Positions 42,161-51,796 of a stretch of 64,000 nucleotides of DNA are shown one piece after another. The stretch covers positions 1-64,000 of the forward strand of contig JBEKZV010000020.1 of the NCBI GenBank assembly GCA_049509515.1, written 5' to 3'. A program made the position numbers and the translations under genes. The notes beneath the pieces are model-generated. The model ran no database searches. It was not told the DNA's origin and worked only from the letters and a program-made list of their open reading frames with translations. This stretch comes from JBEKCP01 sp049509515. GTDB taxonomy: Bacteria; Planctomycetota; Planctomycetia; Pirellulales; Thermoguttaceae. Position 1 is the stretch's first letter; each line of letters opens with the position of its first letter.

Positions 42161-44304
42161 GGTTGGCCGCTCCCGGCCAGCGCCTCGGAGCGGAAGGCCG
42201 GGTCCCTGGCTTCGATCCACAGGATCTCGACAACGAGGTCCAGTTCTTCGTCGGCCAGGGCCAGTGCGCTGGGGGCCGCCCGGGTGACAACGACGTCGAT
42301 CGACCGCTTGCGGTCCGCCCGCGTCCCGCTGCCGCAGTAGTCCAGCCACGCGCCGCTCTGCGTGGCCCGCTCGTCGGACGACTCCCATTGGCGGCGATAG
42401 TAGGCGAGAATCCGCTCGGGCCGGCTCTTTTCCTCGATGCGGACGTAGTACAGGTCCAGCGGATCGCGGGCCGCGGCGGGTATTTTCTCGGCCAGCCTTC
42501 CCGGCCAATCGCAATGATAGACCACGCGGGGGCGGGCGCCGGGGTGCAGGGCCAGGGGCGGCTCGGGCCGAGCGGCAGCCGATGCGGCCGCGCCCGCCGC
42601 CTGCGCGCCCAGCGCCGTCCGGTGCAGGCGGGCGCACCAGGTCCGCACCAGAAGCTCCGACCGCTCGATCCACCATTGCTCCACAAGCTCTCTTGCGCGT
42701 TTGACGCCGGCGGTCGCCTGGGCGGATTTTGCAGCCGGGGTGGATTTCGACGCGGCGGATTTCCCGCCGTGCTTCGCGGCGTGGTGCACGGGCGGCGGCG
42801 GAGAAAGGCCCTTGCGGGGCAGCGCCTTGAGGACCAACAGCAGGCCCGGGTCGGTGATCGCCACCGACCACGCGCCGACCACGCTTTGCGCGGTGCCCGC
42901 GTCGGCGCCGCGGGGCCCTTCATACCAGTGCTTGCTGAGCATGCGGTACAAGGCGGAGCGTGCGGCGGGATTGGGGACGGTGGCCGAGAGGGCCAACGTG
43001 CCTTGCGCCTGCCCCAGTGCCTCGGCCAGCGACAGGCGGCGATCGAGGATCTCGGCGAACGCATCGGTCCAGAGGAAGCGGACGGCGTCGACGGGGTCCG
43101 GCGGCGGGGCCGCCGTAACGGGGGAGAGGTTGGCCGCCGCGGCCTCGAAGGTGGCCCAACCCGGCCGCACCGGACCCGTCGCTGCCGCGGCTCCCGCCGG
43201 CCCGGCGGCGGCCGGCGCGGTCTGGCTGGCCGGGAGTCCCAGCGCGCGGCCCAGCGCCTCGGCGCTGGCGGCGGTGAACCGCTGCTCCAGGGCCCCGCGG
43301 ACCTTCAGATCGATCTCTTCGCTTCCGTACAGGACCGTCTGCGCCGCCAAGTTTTCCACACGGGCGTCCGTGAGGCAACCGATGAGCTGCTGGCGAACCG
43401 AGGGCGGCGTATCGGGACACACCAGGTAGCAAGCCAGCCGCAAGCGGAGCGATGCGGAGCCGCTTGACTGCATGATTGCCGCGGCCAGCTTCTGCAGCTC
43501 CGGGGGTTCCATCGGCCCGCCCGGCGCCCGAATCTCTGCGGGCACCGTCAGGGCCGCAAACAGCAGTTCCTCGGTGTCACGGTTTCCGCGGGCGGCCAGC
43601 GCCCTGAGCGCGGCGGCGGTCGCCGCCCGGTCGTCCGGCGTGGGCAGTTTGCCGTTGACGATGGCGCGCAAGGCTGCCGTGGCGGCCTCGGTTCCGTTGG
43701 CCGCCAGGGCGGCGACCACGGCCTCGGCGAGGAGCTTGGCCGGCGGGACGAGCGACCCGTGGTCCCGTCCCAGCGGTCCCGGAGCTTCGAGAAGCGAAGT
43801 CACAAAGGCCACGGCGGCCGGATTGCCCTTGGATCGTTGGCCGAGATCGGTGATTGCACCGGGCAAGCGCGGATCGCCTTCCGCTCGCGCCGCCAGGAAG
43901 TCGTCCTTCTTCCAGTCGGCGAAGTTGGTGGGTCGGACGGGCTTGGGAGGCGGCGCCCGGAACTTGGGCGCCGGCGGGGTGGCCGCCAGCGAAGGCGGCG
44001 GCTTCGCGACCGGCTTCGCGGCGACCTGCCTTTGGGCCGCCCGATCTTGTGCCTCTTTTTCCCGCGCCAGGTTTGCGGCGTCCGCCCCATCGATGCCTTG
44101 CGCGGCGCAATACTTCTGCCACTCGGCATCCGACATTCCAAAATGCGCCGCCCCGCTGCCTATCCGGCCGGCGCTGCACCCCCGCACGACGAGGCCGCCC
44201 AGCATGAGCAGAACAACCGCCACGACGGCGACCGACCACATGCCGAATCGTTGGTACTGTCGGAGCGCCCAGTTGGCGACGAGATTGGCAATCGTCTCCA
44301 GCAT
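42157..44304 (-). CDS. Membrane-anchored HEAT-like protein coupled to the PilM gene
   Basis: A 715-residue protein with an N-terminal membrane segment (about 22-45, MWSVAVVAVVLLMLGGLVV). It continues with a Pro/Ala/Lys linker, helical repeats (about 130-330, ATAALRAIVNGKLPTPDDRA and similar) and a C-terminal domain rich in Trp and acidic residues. No catalytic motif is recognised. Its stop overlaps the start of the PilM-like gene, so the two proteins likely act together at the inner membrane. A nested hairpin repeat is embedded in it at 42872-42908. Start uncertain: 44343 is the other ATG. Confidence 0.72.
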   Translation of the reverse strand: MLETIANLVANWALRQYQRFGMWSVAVVAVVLLMLGGLVVRGCSAGRIGSGAAHFGMSDAEWQKYCAAQGIDGADAANLAREKEAQDRAAQRQVAAKPVAKPPPSLAATPPAPKFRAPPPKPVRPTNFADWKKDDFLAARAEGDPRLPGAITDLGQRSKGNPAAVAFVTSLLEAPGPLGRDHGSLVPPAKLLAEAVVAALAANGTEAATAALRAIVNGKLPTPDDRAATAAALRALAARGNRDTEELLFAALTVPAEIRAPGGPMEPPELQKLAAAIMQSSGSASLRLRLACYLVCPDTPPSVRQQLIGCLTDARVENLAAQTVLYGSEEIDLKVRGALEQRFTAASAEALGRALGLPASQTAPAAAGPAGAAAATGPVRPGWATFEAAAANLSPVTAAPPPDPVDAVRFLWTDAFAEILDRRLSLAEALGQAQGTLALSATVPNPAARSALYRMLSKHWYEGPRGADAGTAQSVVGAWSVAITDPGLLLVLKALPRKGLSPPPPVHHAAKHGGKSAASKSTPAAKSAQATAGVKRARELVEQWWIERSELLVRTWCARLHRTALGAQAAGAAASAAARPEPPLALHPGARPRVVYHCDWPGRLAEKIPAAARDPLDLYYVRIEEKSRPERILAYYRRQWESSDERATQSGAWLDYCGSGTRADRKRSIDVVVTRAAPSALALADEELDLVVEILWIEARDPAFRSEALAGSGQP
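42872..42908. repeat. Nested-hairpin repeat inside a coding sequence
   Basis: Outer arms GCGCCGAC (42872-42879) and GTCGGCGC (42901-42908) enclose ACCACGC-TTT-GCGCGGT with one mismatch. Within the minus-strand gene it encodes GADAGTAQSVVGA in frame, so the insertion was tolerated. Confidence 0.55.
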
Positions 44305-44474
44305 CCGACTGGCCCTGTGGAGCGAAATAGGGACCGATAGCAATTCAGGATAGGTATTCTACGGTTGGTCCATGAGCGATTAGTTAGGTCCGCGTTAGCA
44401 ATCTACGGCCACATGACCTTGCACGATCCTGGGAGGGCCGACCGTGTGGCGCGCTCCAAATCGTGCGAAGTCGC

Positions 44475-46289
44475 TCAGTGCCGCCCCCGGGCACGACGCC
44501 ATTGCAGGCACCGCTCGAAGTTCTCCTGCGCGGAAGCCAGAGTCGGGTCGATGGCCAGGGCCCGCTCGAAGTACGGCATGGCAACATCGGGGTCGCCCCG
44601 AGCGAGAATCCAGCCGAGGTTGTTAAAGGCCTCCGCACAGGTGGGATCCAGCTTCAGGGCCCTCCGGTAACAAGCCATGGCGGCGTCGGGGGACGTCCGC
44701 AGCAGCGCGTTGCCCAGGTTCACCTGGGCGGCGGACAGGCCCGGGTCCAATTCCACGCTGGACTGCAAGTGTTGCATGGCCTCGGGCTGATCGCCGGCGC
44801 TGAGCAGGGCGCTTCCCAGATTGCAATGCAGGGCGGCCAGGGTCTTGAGGTCGCGAGGGTCCCGCGGAGGCGGGCTCCGCTCCAGCGCGAGGCGCCCGTA
44901 CCTTGCCGACTCCGCGTAGTTCCGCATATCCAGGTAGCGGCGGGCGAGTTTGTCGTAAGCCTCCCAATTGTGCGGCGCCTGCGCGACGACATCCAGCCAC
45001 ATCCCGAGGTAGCTGTGGTAGGCGGCGTTGCGGGCGCAGGTTGCCGCACCGAGGGCAACGGCCAGGGAGGCGACCGCGACGATCCGCGTCACCGCGACGG
45101 CGGTTGGCCGGCGACAGCGGCCGGGGACGAGTCCGGTCGCCTCGTGCCCGCCCAGCGCCGCCGCCACGGCCAGCGCGGCCAGGGGGAGATACATCCGATG
45201 CTCGAAAGCGAGCTCATAAACGGGAAAGACGCTGGACGTCGGGGCCAGGATCAGCCAGAACGATCCCAGCAAGAAACCCAACGGCGGGTACCGGAACACG
45301 CACACCAGGCACGCCCCGCCCAACGCCAGGACGGCCGCCAGCGGCGGCAGGAGTTGGCTGAACGAATCCGCTTCCGGCCACAGGTAGTACAGGCATTGTC
45401 CCTGCGGCCAGCAGACGAGCCTCAGGTAGTGCAGCAGGACCGGCGCCTGGTTCAGTGCGTAGCTGATCGGGGTGTGCGGCGGGGTGGCAAATTCGCCGTA
45501 GCGATAGGCCTGGCTCCACACGACCGCGGCCAGGACGAGCTAGGTCGAGGCCAGCGCCGCATGGTATTTCCAGCGCCTGCCCGCTATCTCCTTCCACGAG
45601 CCGGCCACGAAGACCCGGTCGTACCAGAGCACCACGAGCGGCGCGGTAACCATGGCCTCCTTCGAGGCCATCCCCAACGCGCAAGCGGCGATCGACCCCC
45701 ACAGCCACCGCCGCCCGCCGGCCGCCCGGGCGCCGCGCACGAAGCAGTACAGGGTCAGCGCGTAGAGCATCCCCATCAGCGACTCCAGCCGCTGGTAGAC
45801 GTACGTCACGGCCTGTGTTTGCAGGGGGTGTACAGTCCAGAGAATTACCGCCGCAAGGGCGATCCCGGTTGCACTCCGGGCATAGCGCGAAGCCAGGCGG
45901 CCTTCCGAGAGCGTGCGGCGGACGATGCCGAACAACAGCAGCGCACAAGCCAGGTGCACCGCCAGGTTGACCAAGTGGTATCCCCAGACGCGGTTGCCGT
46001 CGAGGGCGTAATTCAGGGCGAACGTGTAGTACGGAATCGGGCGGCGCGGCAGCCCGGGCCCGCCGAGCATGGGAACGTCCGGCGGCCAAAGCCGGCGGAT
46101 GGCGGGGTTCTTCTCGATCTCATAGACGTCGTCGAGTACGAAAACCCCGCGGAAACTGTTGGCGTAGGCTGCCGCGCCGGCCGCCACGATCAGCCCGATC
46201 GCCAGCAGCCCTGCCCGGGGGAGATCGACGGATCCTGGCGACAAGGCCGCCCCCGGGCGGCTCAACGGTGGTGCGCGATGTCGGCTCAT
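44475..46289 (-). pseudogene. TMTC-like membrane protein with TPR repeats, interrupted by in-frame TAG
   Basis: Two ORFs in the same frame (45540-46289 and 44475-45521) are separated only by TAG at 45540-45542, codon 250 of a 604-residue chain. The first part (FRGVFVLDDVYEIEKNPAIR, HPLQTQAVTYVYQRLESLMG) is the GT-C-like N-terminal half of TMTC/ArnT-type membrane proteins. The second supplies more membrane segments and five TPRs (AQVNLGNALLRTSPDAAMAC, EAFNNLGWILARGDPDVAMP). The sequence flows across the stop (ALAST-stop-LVLAAVV), suggesting a TGG-to-TAG change or a base error. A GTG at 45521 could restart the second half. Confidence 0.75.
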
Positions 46290-46315
46290 GCTCGTTCAGC
46301 GGCAAAACACGAGCC

Positions 46316-46338
46316 GGCGCCGGAGATGCCCCGGCGCC
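46316..46338. terminator. GC-rich hairpin downstream of the first DUF1559 gene
   Basis: GGCGCCGG (46316-46323) pairs with CCGGCGCC (46331-46338) around a 7-base loop. It lies 80 bases past the stop of the minus-strand DUF1559 gene and matches the hairpin at 50094-50118 beside its paralogue. No T-run is present. Confidence 0.5.
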
Positions 46339-46418
46339 CGCTCCGCAGCTTCCCGCACGGCACTCGGCCCTTGTCGCTCATCAAGCGACTTCGGGACAAC
46401 ATGGCCGGTGGGCGGCCG

Positions 46419-47693
46419 TTACTGGAACTGGTCCAGCTTGGTCCCGTCCGGGATGTCCTTGCCTTCCGCGCGGGTGACCAGGTACCGCATCGTCACGGCG
46501 TCGAGGCTGTCGGCGAGGAAGTGTACGCTGCCGTCCACGAAGACGGCGTTGCAGCCGCCGCCGTGGAACGAGAACGGCTCGTCGTTCAGGCCGATGTTGC
46601 TGGAGGTCCACAACAGGACCTGACCGGCCGCGTCCGTGCTGCCGGGGCCGCCGATCGGGTAGGCGTTCTGGTTGACGACCTTGCCGGCATACCGGCCATA
46701 CGCGGTGCTGCCGTCCAGCGTCGGGCCGGAGATGCCGCTGCCGCCCGCGTCCGGATCCGCCCAGCGCCACGGGCAGGTTGCCACAGCGGCCGAGACGGCG
46801 TTGGGGTTGTTGACGACCGATGCTATTGCGTCGGCGAGGGAGAAACAGGCCGAGGCGCCGGCCTGGCCGGTGGAATTGTTGGTGTCGGCATAGCGTCCGA
46901 AGGTTCCACCGTAAGGAGCGCCGAGCCTGCTGGCTGCATCGGGCGAGATGCGGCCGGCGTCTTCGATCACGCCAATCGTGTTGCTCGTGCCGTCGATGAT
47001 GGCCGAGATCGGGACGCTGGTGGGCACCTTGCCCGGCGCGGCGCCCGCCCCGCTCTGCCGGTTGCCCGCCGTGCCGTCGGCCACGGTCAGGGCGCCGTCC
47101 GCCCGGTAGTTGGCCGAGTCGCGGCAACCGGTGGGAACGCTGCTGTTCGGGTTGCTGCCATCCGAAATGTCCGTGTAGACGGTGGCAAAGTAGTCCAGTC
47201 CGCCCCAAGCCGGACCGACCCTGTTCTTCCCGGCCATGCCCCACGCGGGGTCGGCCTGCGCGTCGGAAATGCCGGCGGCGTCCTTGTACGATAAGAACGG
47301 GTTCGAGGGGCAAACGTAGGTTTCGATCCAGGTGCTGGAGGCCGCCACGTTCTGGGCCGTCTCGCGATACCCGTGCGACAGGTCCATCATGTTGTACACG
47401 TCGTCCTTCTCGACGTACGGCAAGAGGTACGTGAACAGGCTGTGCATGGAGAACTTCGTCAAGCCGCTGCCCGGGGCGGTGAACGTGCTGCCTTCGCCGC
47501 CGGTGGGCAGGGCCTTGTGGGCCTGCTCGAAGTTCAGGATGGCCAAGCCGATCTGCCGCATGTTGTTGGTACACACGGTCTTGCGGCCGGCCTCGCGGGC
47601 CCGTTGCACGGCCGGCAACAATAGGCTTGCCAGCACGCCGATGATAGCCACCACCACCAGCAATTCAACCAAGGTGAAACCATTCCGTTTCAT
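46419..47693 (-). CDS. DUF1559 (prepilin-like) protein, paralogue A
   Basis: A 424-residue secreted protein of the family expanded in planctomycetes. The N-terminus MKRNGFTLVELLVVVAIIG is a type IV prepilin leader (cleavage G/F, methylation site). NNMRQIGLAILNFE is the following helix. The C-terminal motif FSFHGGGCNAVFVDGSVHFL is characteristic of DUF1559. The prepilin peptidase at 5.0 kb is a plausible processing enzyme. It is about 85 percent identical by eye to the gene at 50196, including the 3' flank, indicating a recent duplication around the PEP-CTERM gene. Confidence 0.92.
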   Translation of the reverse strand: MKRNGFTLVELLVVVAIIGVLASLLLPAVQRAREAGRKTVCTNNMRQIGLAILNFEQAHKALPTGGEGSTFTAPGSGLTKFSMHSLFTYLLPYVEKDDVYNMMDLSHGYRETAQNVAASSTWIETYVCPSNPFLSYKDAAGISDAQADPAWGMAGKNRVGPAWGGLDYFATVYTDISDGSNPNSSVPTGCRDSANYRADGALTVADGTAGNRQSGAGAAPGKVPTSVPISAIIDGTSNTIGVIEDAGRISPDAASRLGAPYGGTFGRYADTNNSTGQAGASACFSLADAIASVVNNPNAVSAAVATCPWRWADPDAGGSGISGPTLDGSTAYGRYAGKVVNQNAYPIGGPGSTDAAGQVLLWTSSNIGLNDEPFSFHGGGCNAVFVDGSVHFLADSLDAVTMRYLVTRAEGKDIPDGTKLDQFQ

Positions 47694-47751
47694 CACTGGA
47701 TTCCCTATTGCTGTGGAGTCAGAGTCACAAGACGACGGTTCCAGTGAAACC

Positions 47752-49884
47752 CTAACCCGCGAAGCTCCGCCGCCAAGCCCAGCCGAGCAGCCCGAGGGCT
47801 CCGCCGACCAACAGGGCCAACGTTCCGGGCTCCGGCACCGCCTGAACCGGGGTGCCCGCCTGCGGGTCGTCCGGCGCCTGCGAGTCGAGCGGGCCCGCCG
47901 GCCCCCCGCCCAAGAGCAGCCCAAGCTCCCTGTACAACGGGTTGCCCAGCACGAGCGAGCCGCCCGCGCCGATTTCGAGCAGCGACGCCTTCGGGATCGC
48001 CCCGGCGTTCTCGGCCAGCAACAGCCCGTTGACGACCGACGTGCCGCCGCTGTAGGTGTTGCTGGCGGTCAGCGTGAGCGTGCCGCCGGACTGGATCAGC
48101 CCGCCGACGCCGCTGATCGTGTTGGCCACGGTTGTGCTGCCGCTGCAGTTGAAGGACAAGAAGCCGGTGCCGGTGGCGTTGCCGTTGACGCTGTTGACCA
48201 GGGCGACCGGCCCGGTCCCGAGCCCGCTGTTGTTGCCGAGCACCAGCGTGCCGTTGGCGATGCTCAGGCTCCCGCTACCGGCGATGGGGCTGCTGCCGAA
48301 GGTGACGGTCTGGCCTTGCAAGTCGAAGCCCGCGGTGCCGGCAACCAGCGTGAGTCCGTTAGTCTGGGCGGTCAGGTCCGTGGTGTTGCTAGTGCCGTTA
48401 TCATGGCCCCAGATGAGCCAGGCGGTGCCGCCGGTCGGATTCACCTCGACCGCCCCACTGCCCAGGCCGGCCGCATTGAAATCGATCGAGCCGCCCAGCA
48501 GGGTGGTGCCGCCGCCGTAGGTGTTGCCGTTGCCGCCGCGGAGGACCAAGGTGCCGGTTCCCTGGACGATCAGCCCGCCTGCGCCGGAGAGCCCGCCCGA
48601 AAGGGCAACCGCATAGCCGTTGGTGTCAACCGTGGCGTTGCCTCCGCTGCCGGTCAAGGTCATTGACAGCGCGGTTGAGAGCGGGGCGCTTGCACGGAGC
48701 ACGCCTCCGCCGAAGTTGAAAGCGGCGTTGCCGGCCCCTTGGACGATCTGAGACACGGACAGCGTGCCGCCGGTGAGGTAGTAGGTGCCGTTGCTGCCGG
48801 AGCTGTTGGCGAGAATGAGACTGCCGTTGACGCTGTTGGTCCCCCCCGATTGCGTGAACGTGCCGCTTCCGGAGTTGGCGATGTACTCGTTGACGGCCGA
48901 CAATGAGCCGGTCTCGCTCAGGGTGTAAGTTCCATTGCCGCTGGAGTTGTACCCGAGATAAAGATCATTCAAGATGGCGTTCGTGCCACCGGACTGCGTG
49001 AAGTTGCCCGTGCCGGAGTAGCCCACGTAACCGCAGGATGCGGACAACGAGCCGCCCCCGTTCAGGGTGTAAGACCCGTTCCCGCTGGAGTATCTCCCGA
49101 GGTAGAGGTTGCCGGTAACGGCGGTGCTGCCGGCAGACTGTGTGAAGACCCCGGTGGCGTAGTAGCCCACGTACTCGTCACCGGTAACCGACAGCAACCC
49201 CGGCCCGTTCAAGGTGTAAGTTCCGCTGCCGACGGAATCGTACGCGAGGAAGAGGTCGGAAACGGTGTTCGTCCCACCGGACTGTGTGAAGTTGCCGGTG
49301 CCGCCGGCCGTGCTAAGGATCTCGTAGCTTGCGGACAACTGGCTGTTGCCGCTGAGAATATAGCTCCCGCTGCCGCCATAACCGAGGTTGAAGCTGCTCC
49401 CGACGCTGTTGATTCCGCTCGACTGCGTAAAGTTCCCCGTGCCGGAATAGCCCACGTACTCGATGGAAGCAGACAACTGGCCGGTTCCAATAACGCTGTA
49501 GGCCCCGGTGCTGCCGGCATCGTACCCGAGATACAGAGCGTTGGTAATGAAGTTGGTTCCGCCATTCATTTGGACGGTCCCGCTCCCCGCGGTGCTGCCA
49601 AGGGAAAGGGTGTTGCAGACATCCCCGGGAGAACTGACGGTCACGGTTCCGCCGTTGACGATCCAGGCATCGTCGTTGGAGGTCGGCGGGCTCCCGCCCG
49701 ACCAACTGCCCGGCAGCGACCAGTCGCTCGAGGAGACCGCCGTCCAAGAGCACGTTGCGGCCTGCGCGGGGCCGGAGCCGCCGGTCAGAATCGCCGTGAG
49801 CCCCAGCGCGGCGAAAAGCAGCGGCCATCGCCGCTCCCGCCGCTCTTGAAAAACAAGACGGCAACAAGCACCGCGAGCGTCCAT
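47752..49884 (-). CDS. PEP-CTERM protein with ~47-residue beta-repeats
   Basis: A 710-residue secreted protein: signal (about 20-45), then at least six imperfect repeats of about 47 residues (GTGNFTQSGGTN, LYLGYNSSGNGTYTL, GSLSA-EYVGYSG). A beta-helix-like region with autotransporter-type ASNTYSGGTSVVNGLLLAEN follows, and a PEP-CTERM sorting signal ends it (VPEPGTLALLVGGALGLLGW, then AWRRS). PEP-CTERM proteins are cleaved by exosortase and are usually linked to extracellular polysaccharide, which fits the EPS locus 4 kb away. No exosortase is in the window. The first ATG with a good signal (49884) is used. Confidence 0.88.
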   Translation of the reverse strand: MDARGACCRLVFQERRERRWPLLFAALGLTAILTGGSGPAQAATCSWTAVSSSDWSLPGSWSGGSPPTSNDDAWIVNGGTVTVSSPGDVCNTLSLGSTAGSGTVQMNGGTNFITNALYLGYDAGSTGAYSVIGTGQLSASIEYVGYSGTGNFTQSSGINSVGSSFNLGYGGSGSYILSGNSQLSASYEILSTAGGTGNFTQSGGTNTVSDLFLAYDSVGSGTYTLNGPGLLSVTGDEYVGYYATGVFTQSAGSTAVTGNLYLGRYSSGNGSYTLNGGGSLSASCGYVGYSGTGNFTQSGGTNAILNDLYLGYNSSGNGTYTLSETGSLSAVNEYIANSGSGTFTQSGGTNSVNGSLILANSSGSNGTYYLTGGTLSVSQIVQGAGNAAFNFGGGVLRASAPLSTALSMTLTGSGGNATVDTNGYAVALSGGLSGAGGLIVQGTGTLVLRGGNGNTYGGGTTLLGGSIDFNAAGLGSGAVEVNPTGGTAWLIWGHDNGTSNTTDLTAQTNGLTLVAGTAGFDLQGQTVTFGSSPIAGSGSLSIANGTLVLGNNSGLGTGPVALVNSVNGNATGTGFLSFNCSGSTTVANTISGVGGLIQSGGTLTLTASNTYSGGTSVVNGLLLAENAGAIPKASLLEIGAGGSLVLGNPLYRELGLLLGGGPAGPLDSQAPDDPQAGTPVQAVPEPGTLALLVGGALGLLGWAWRRSFAG

Positions 49885-50093
49885 AACGCTTGGCCTCCGC
49901 GAGAATTCCGCCGTATCCCGCCTTGTTCTCGCTCGTCCCCGAGGCTGAACCATCCCGTCCGGTGTCAGACGTCTGCTCAGCCAAGCGATAGCAAAGCTGC
50001 TGTTGGTACAACGAATCGACTCTATCCTTTTCGCCGAACGCACCCTGTAGGGACGTTTTCAGTTGGCGCCGGGCAGACGTGGAAAGAGGGGCC

Positions 50094-50118
50094 GGCGCCG
50101 GGGAGATGCCCCGGCGCC
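50094..50118. terminator. Perfect GC-rich hairpin downstream of the second DUF1559 gene
   Basis: GGCGCCGGGG (50094-50103) pairs perfectly with CCCCGGCGCC (50109-50118) around a 5-base loop, 78 bases past the stop of the minus-strand DUF1559 gene. The rest of 49885-50195 is the leader of the PEP-CTERM gene plus this duplicated flank. Confidence 0.55.
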
Positions 50119-50195
50119 GGCGCCCTCGTTTCCCGCAGGGCACTCAGCCCATGTTGCTCGTCAAGCGACTGCGGGACGTGGCCAATGCGCGGCCG

Positions 50196-51488
50196 TTAGT
50201 TGGCTTGGCCCAGCTTGGTGTCGTCGTTGATCGACTTGCCTTCCGCGCGGGTGACCAGGTAGCGCATCGTCACCGCGTCGATCGTGTCGGCGATGAAGTG
50301 AACGCTGCCGTCCACGAACACGGCGTTGCAGCCGCCGCCGTGGAATGAGAAGGCCTCGTCGTTCAGGCCGATGTTGTTGCTCGTCCACGTCAGGATCTGG
50401 CTGCTGTAGTACGGGTCAGGAGTGCCGGGGCCGCCGATGGGATAAGCATTCTGGTTGATGACCTTGCCGGTGTAGGCAGGGTACACGTCGCCGGCCGTGG
50501 CCGCATCATAGGTCGGGCCGGAGATGCCGCTGCCGCCGGCGTCGGGATCCGCCCAGCGCCACGGGCAGGTGGCCTGGCCGCTGCTGACGCCGTTGGCATT
50601 GTTCACGAGCGAGGCCGTCTGGTCGGCGGACGCGAAGCAGCAGCTCGGGTAGGTGGGGTTGTTGGGGTTGAAGTTCGTGTCGAAATAACGGCCGGAGGTG
50701 CCGCCGTACGGCGCGCTCAGCGTCTGGGCGGCGTTGGGCGAGATGCGGCCGGCGTCTTCAATGCAGGCGATCGTGTTGCTCGTGCCGTCGAGGATGGCCG
50801 AGATCGGCACGCTGGTGGGCACCGTCCCCGGCACGCCGCCGGCGCCGGAGGTCCGGCTGGTCGCCGCCGTGCCGTCGGCGACGGTCAGGGCACCGTCGGC
50901 GCGGTAATGGGCCGAATCGCGGCAACCGACCGCGGCGCCGCCCGCGACGGAGCCGTCGCTGATGTCCGTGTACACGGTGGCGAAGTAGTCCAGTTGGCCC
51001 CAAGCCGGGCCGACCTTGTTCTTGCCGGCCGTCCCCCACGTGGCGTCGGCCTGCGCCTGCGAGATGCCGGCGGTGTCCTTGTACGACAGGAATGGGTTCG
51101 AGGGGCAGACGTAGGTTTCGATCCAGGTGCTGGAGGCCGCGATGTTCTGGGGCGTCTGCCGGTAGCCGCTCGAGAGGTCCATCATGTTGTAGATGTCGTC
51201 CTTCTCGACGTACGGCAGGAGGTACGTGAACAGGCCGTGCATGGAGAACTTCGTCGAGCCCGTGCCCGGGGCGGTGAACGTCGTGCCTTCGCCGCCGGTG
51301 GGCAGGGCCTTGTGGACCTGCTCGAAGTTCAGGATGGCCAGGCCGATCTGCTTCATGTTGTTGGTACACACGGTCTTGCGGCCGGCCTCGCGGGCCCGCT
51401 GCACGGCCGGCAGCAGCAGGCTCGCCAACACGCCGATGATGGCCACCACCACCAACAATTCAACCAAGGTAAAGCCTTTCCGTTTCAT
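50196..51488 (-). CDS. DUF1559 (prepilin-like) protein, paralogue B
   Basis: A 430-residue near-duplicate of the gene at 46419. It has the same prepilin leader (MKRKGFTLVELLVVVAIIG), the same central motifs (KVGPAWGQLDYFATVYTDIS) and the same C-terminal FSFHGGGCNAVFVDGSVHFI. Differences cluster in a few surface loops, such as the region around TNFNPNNPTYPSCCFASADQ. Function is unknown for the family; these proteins are presumed exported, possibly as minor pseudopilins or substrate-binding surface proteins. Confidence 0.92.
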   Translation of the reverse strand: MKRKGFTLVELLVVVAIIGVLASLLLPAVQRAREAGRKTVCTNNMKQIGLAILNFEQVHKALPTGGEGTTFTAPGTGSTKFSMHGLFTYLLPYVEKDDIYNMMDLSSGYRQTPQNIAASSTWIETYVCPSNPFLSYKDTAGISQAQADATWGTAGKNKVGPAWGQLDYFATVYTDISDGSVAGGAAVGCRDSAHYRADGALTVADGTAATSRTSGAGGVPGTVPTSVPISAILDGTSNTIACIEDAGRISPNAAQTLSAPYGGTSGRYFDTNFNPNNPTYPSCCFASADQTASLVNNANGVSSGQATCPWRWADPDAGGSGISGPTYDAATAGDVYPAYTGKVINQNAYPIGGPGTPDPYYSSQILTWTSNNIGLNDEAFSFHGGGCNAVFVDGSVHFIADTIDAVTMRYLVTRAEGKSINDDTKLGQAN

Positions 51489-51796
51489 CACTGGATTCCT
51501 TTTTGCTGTGGAGTTAGAATACGGTTTGCAGTCAGTTCGGGTGTGGAGGGGGCACTCATGGCGCGCCCTCCCGCCGGGTTTCATCCTCCAGACCCCGCCG
51601 CGACCATGCTTCGCATGGCGCCCAGCGCGGGATGCCCAGGGGGCCCGCCCTGCAACGGTCCGGGCTCCCTGGCGCTTTTTCCGAGCCTCCTTAAAGCGTG
51701 CGGTCCGCGGACATGCCTTGTCGTGGGGTCGTTGATTCGGCATGCCGCGATCACTGCTTCATACGCTTCCTCCTTTCCAAGTCATCACTTCCGCGC
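51489..51796. other. Intergenic region with a hairpin repeat
   Basis: This 308-base spacer holds CCATGC-TTC-GCATGG (51604-51618), a member of the short-hairpin family, and no gene I can support. It is the leader of DUF1559 paralogue B and the 3' region of the next DUF1559 gene. Confidence 0.5.
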
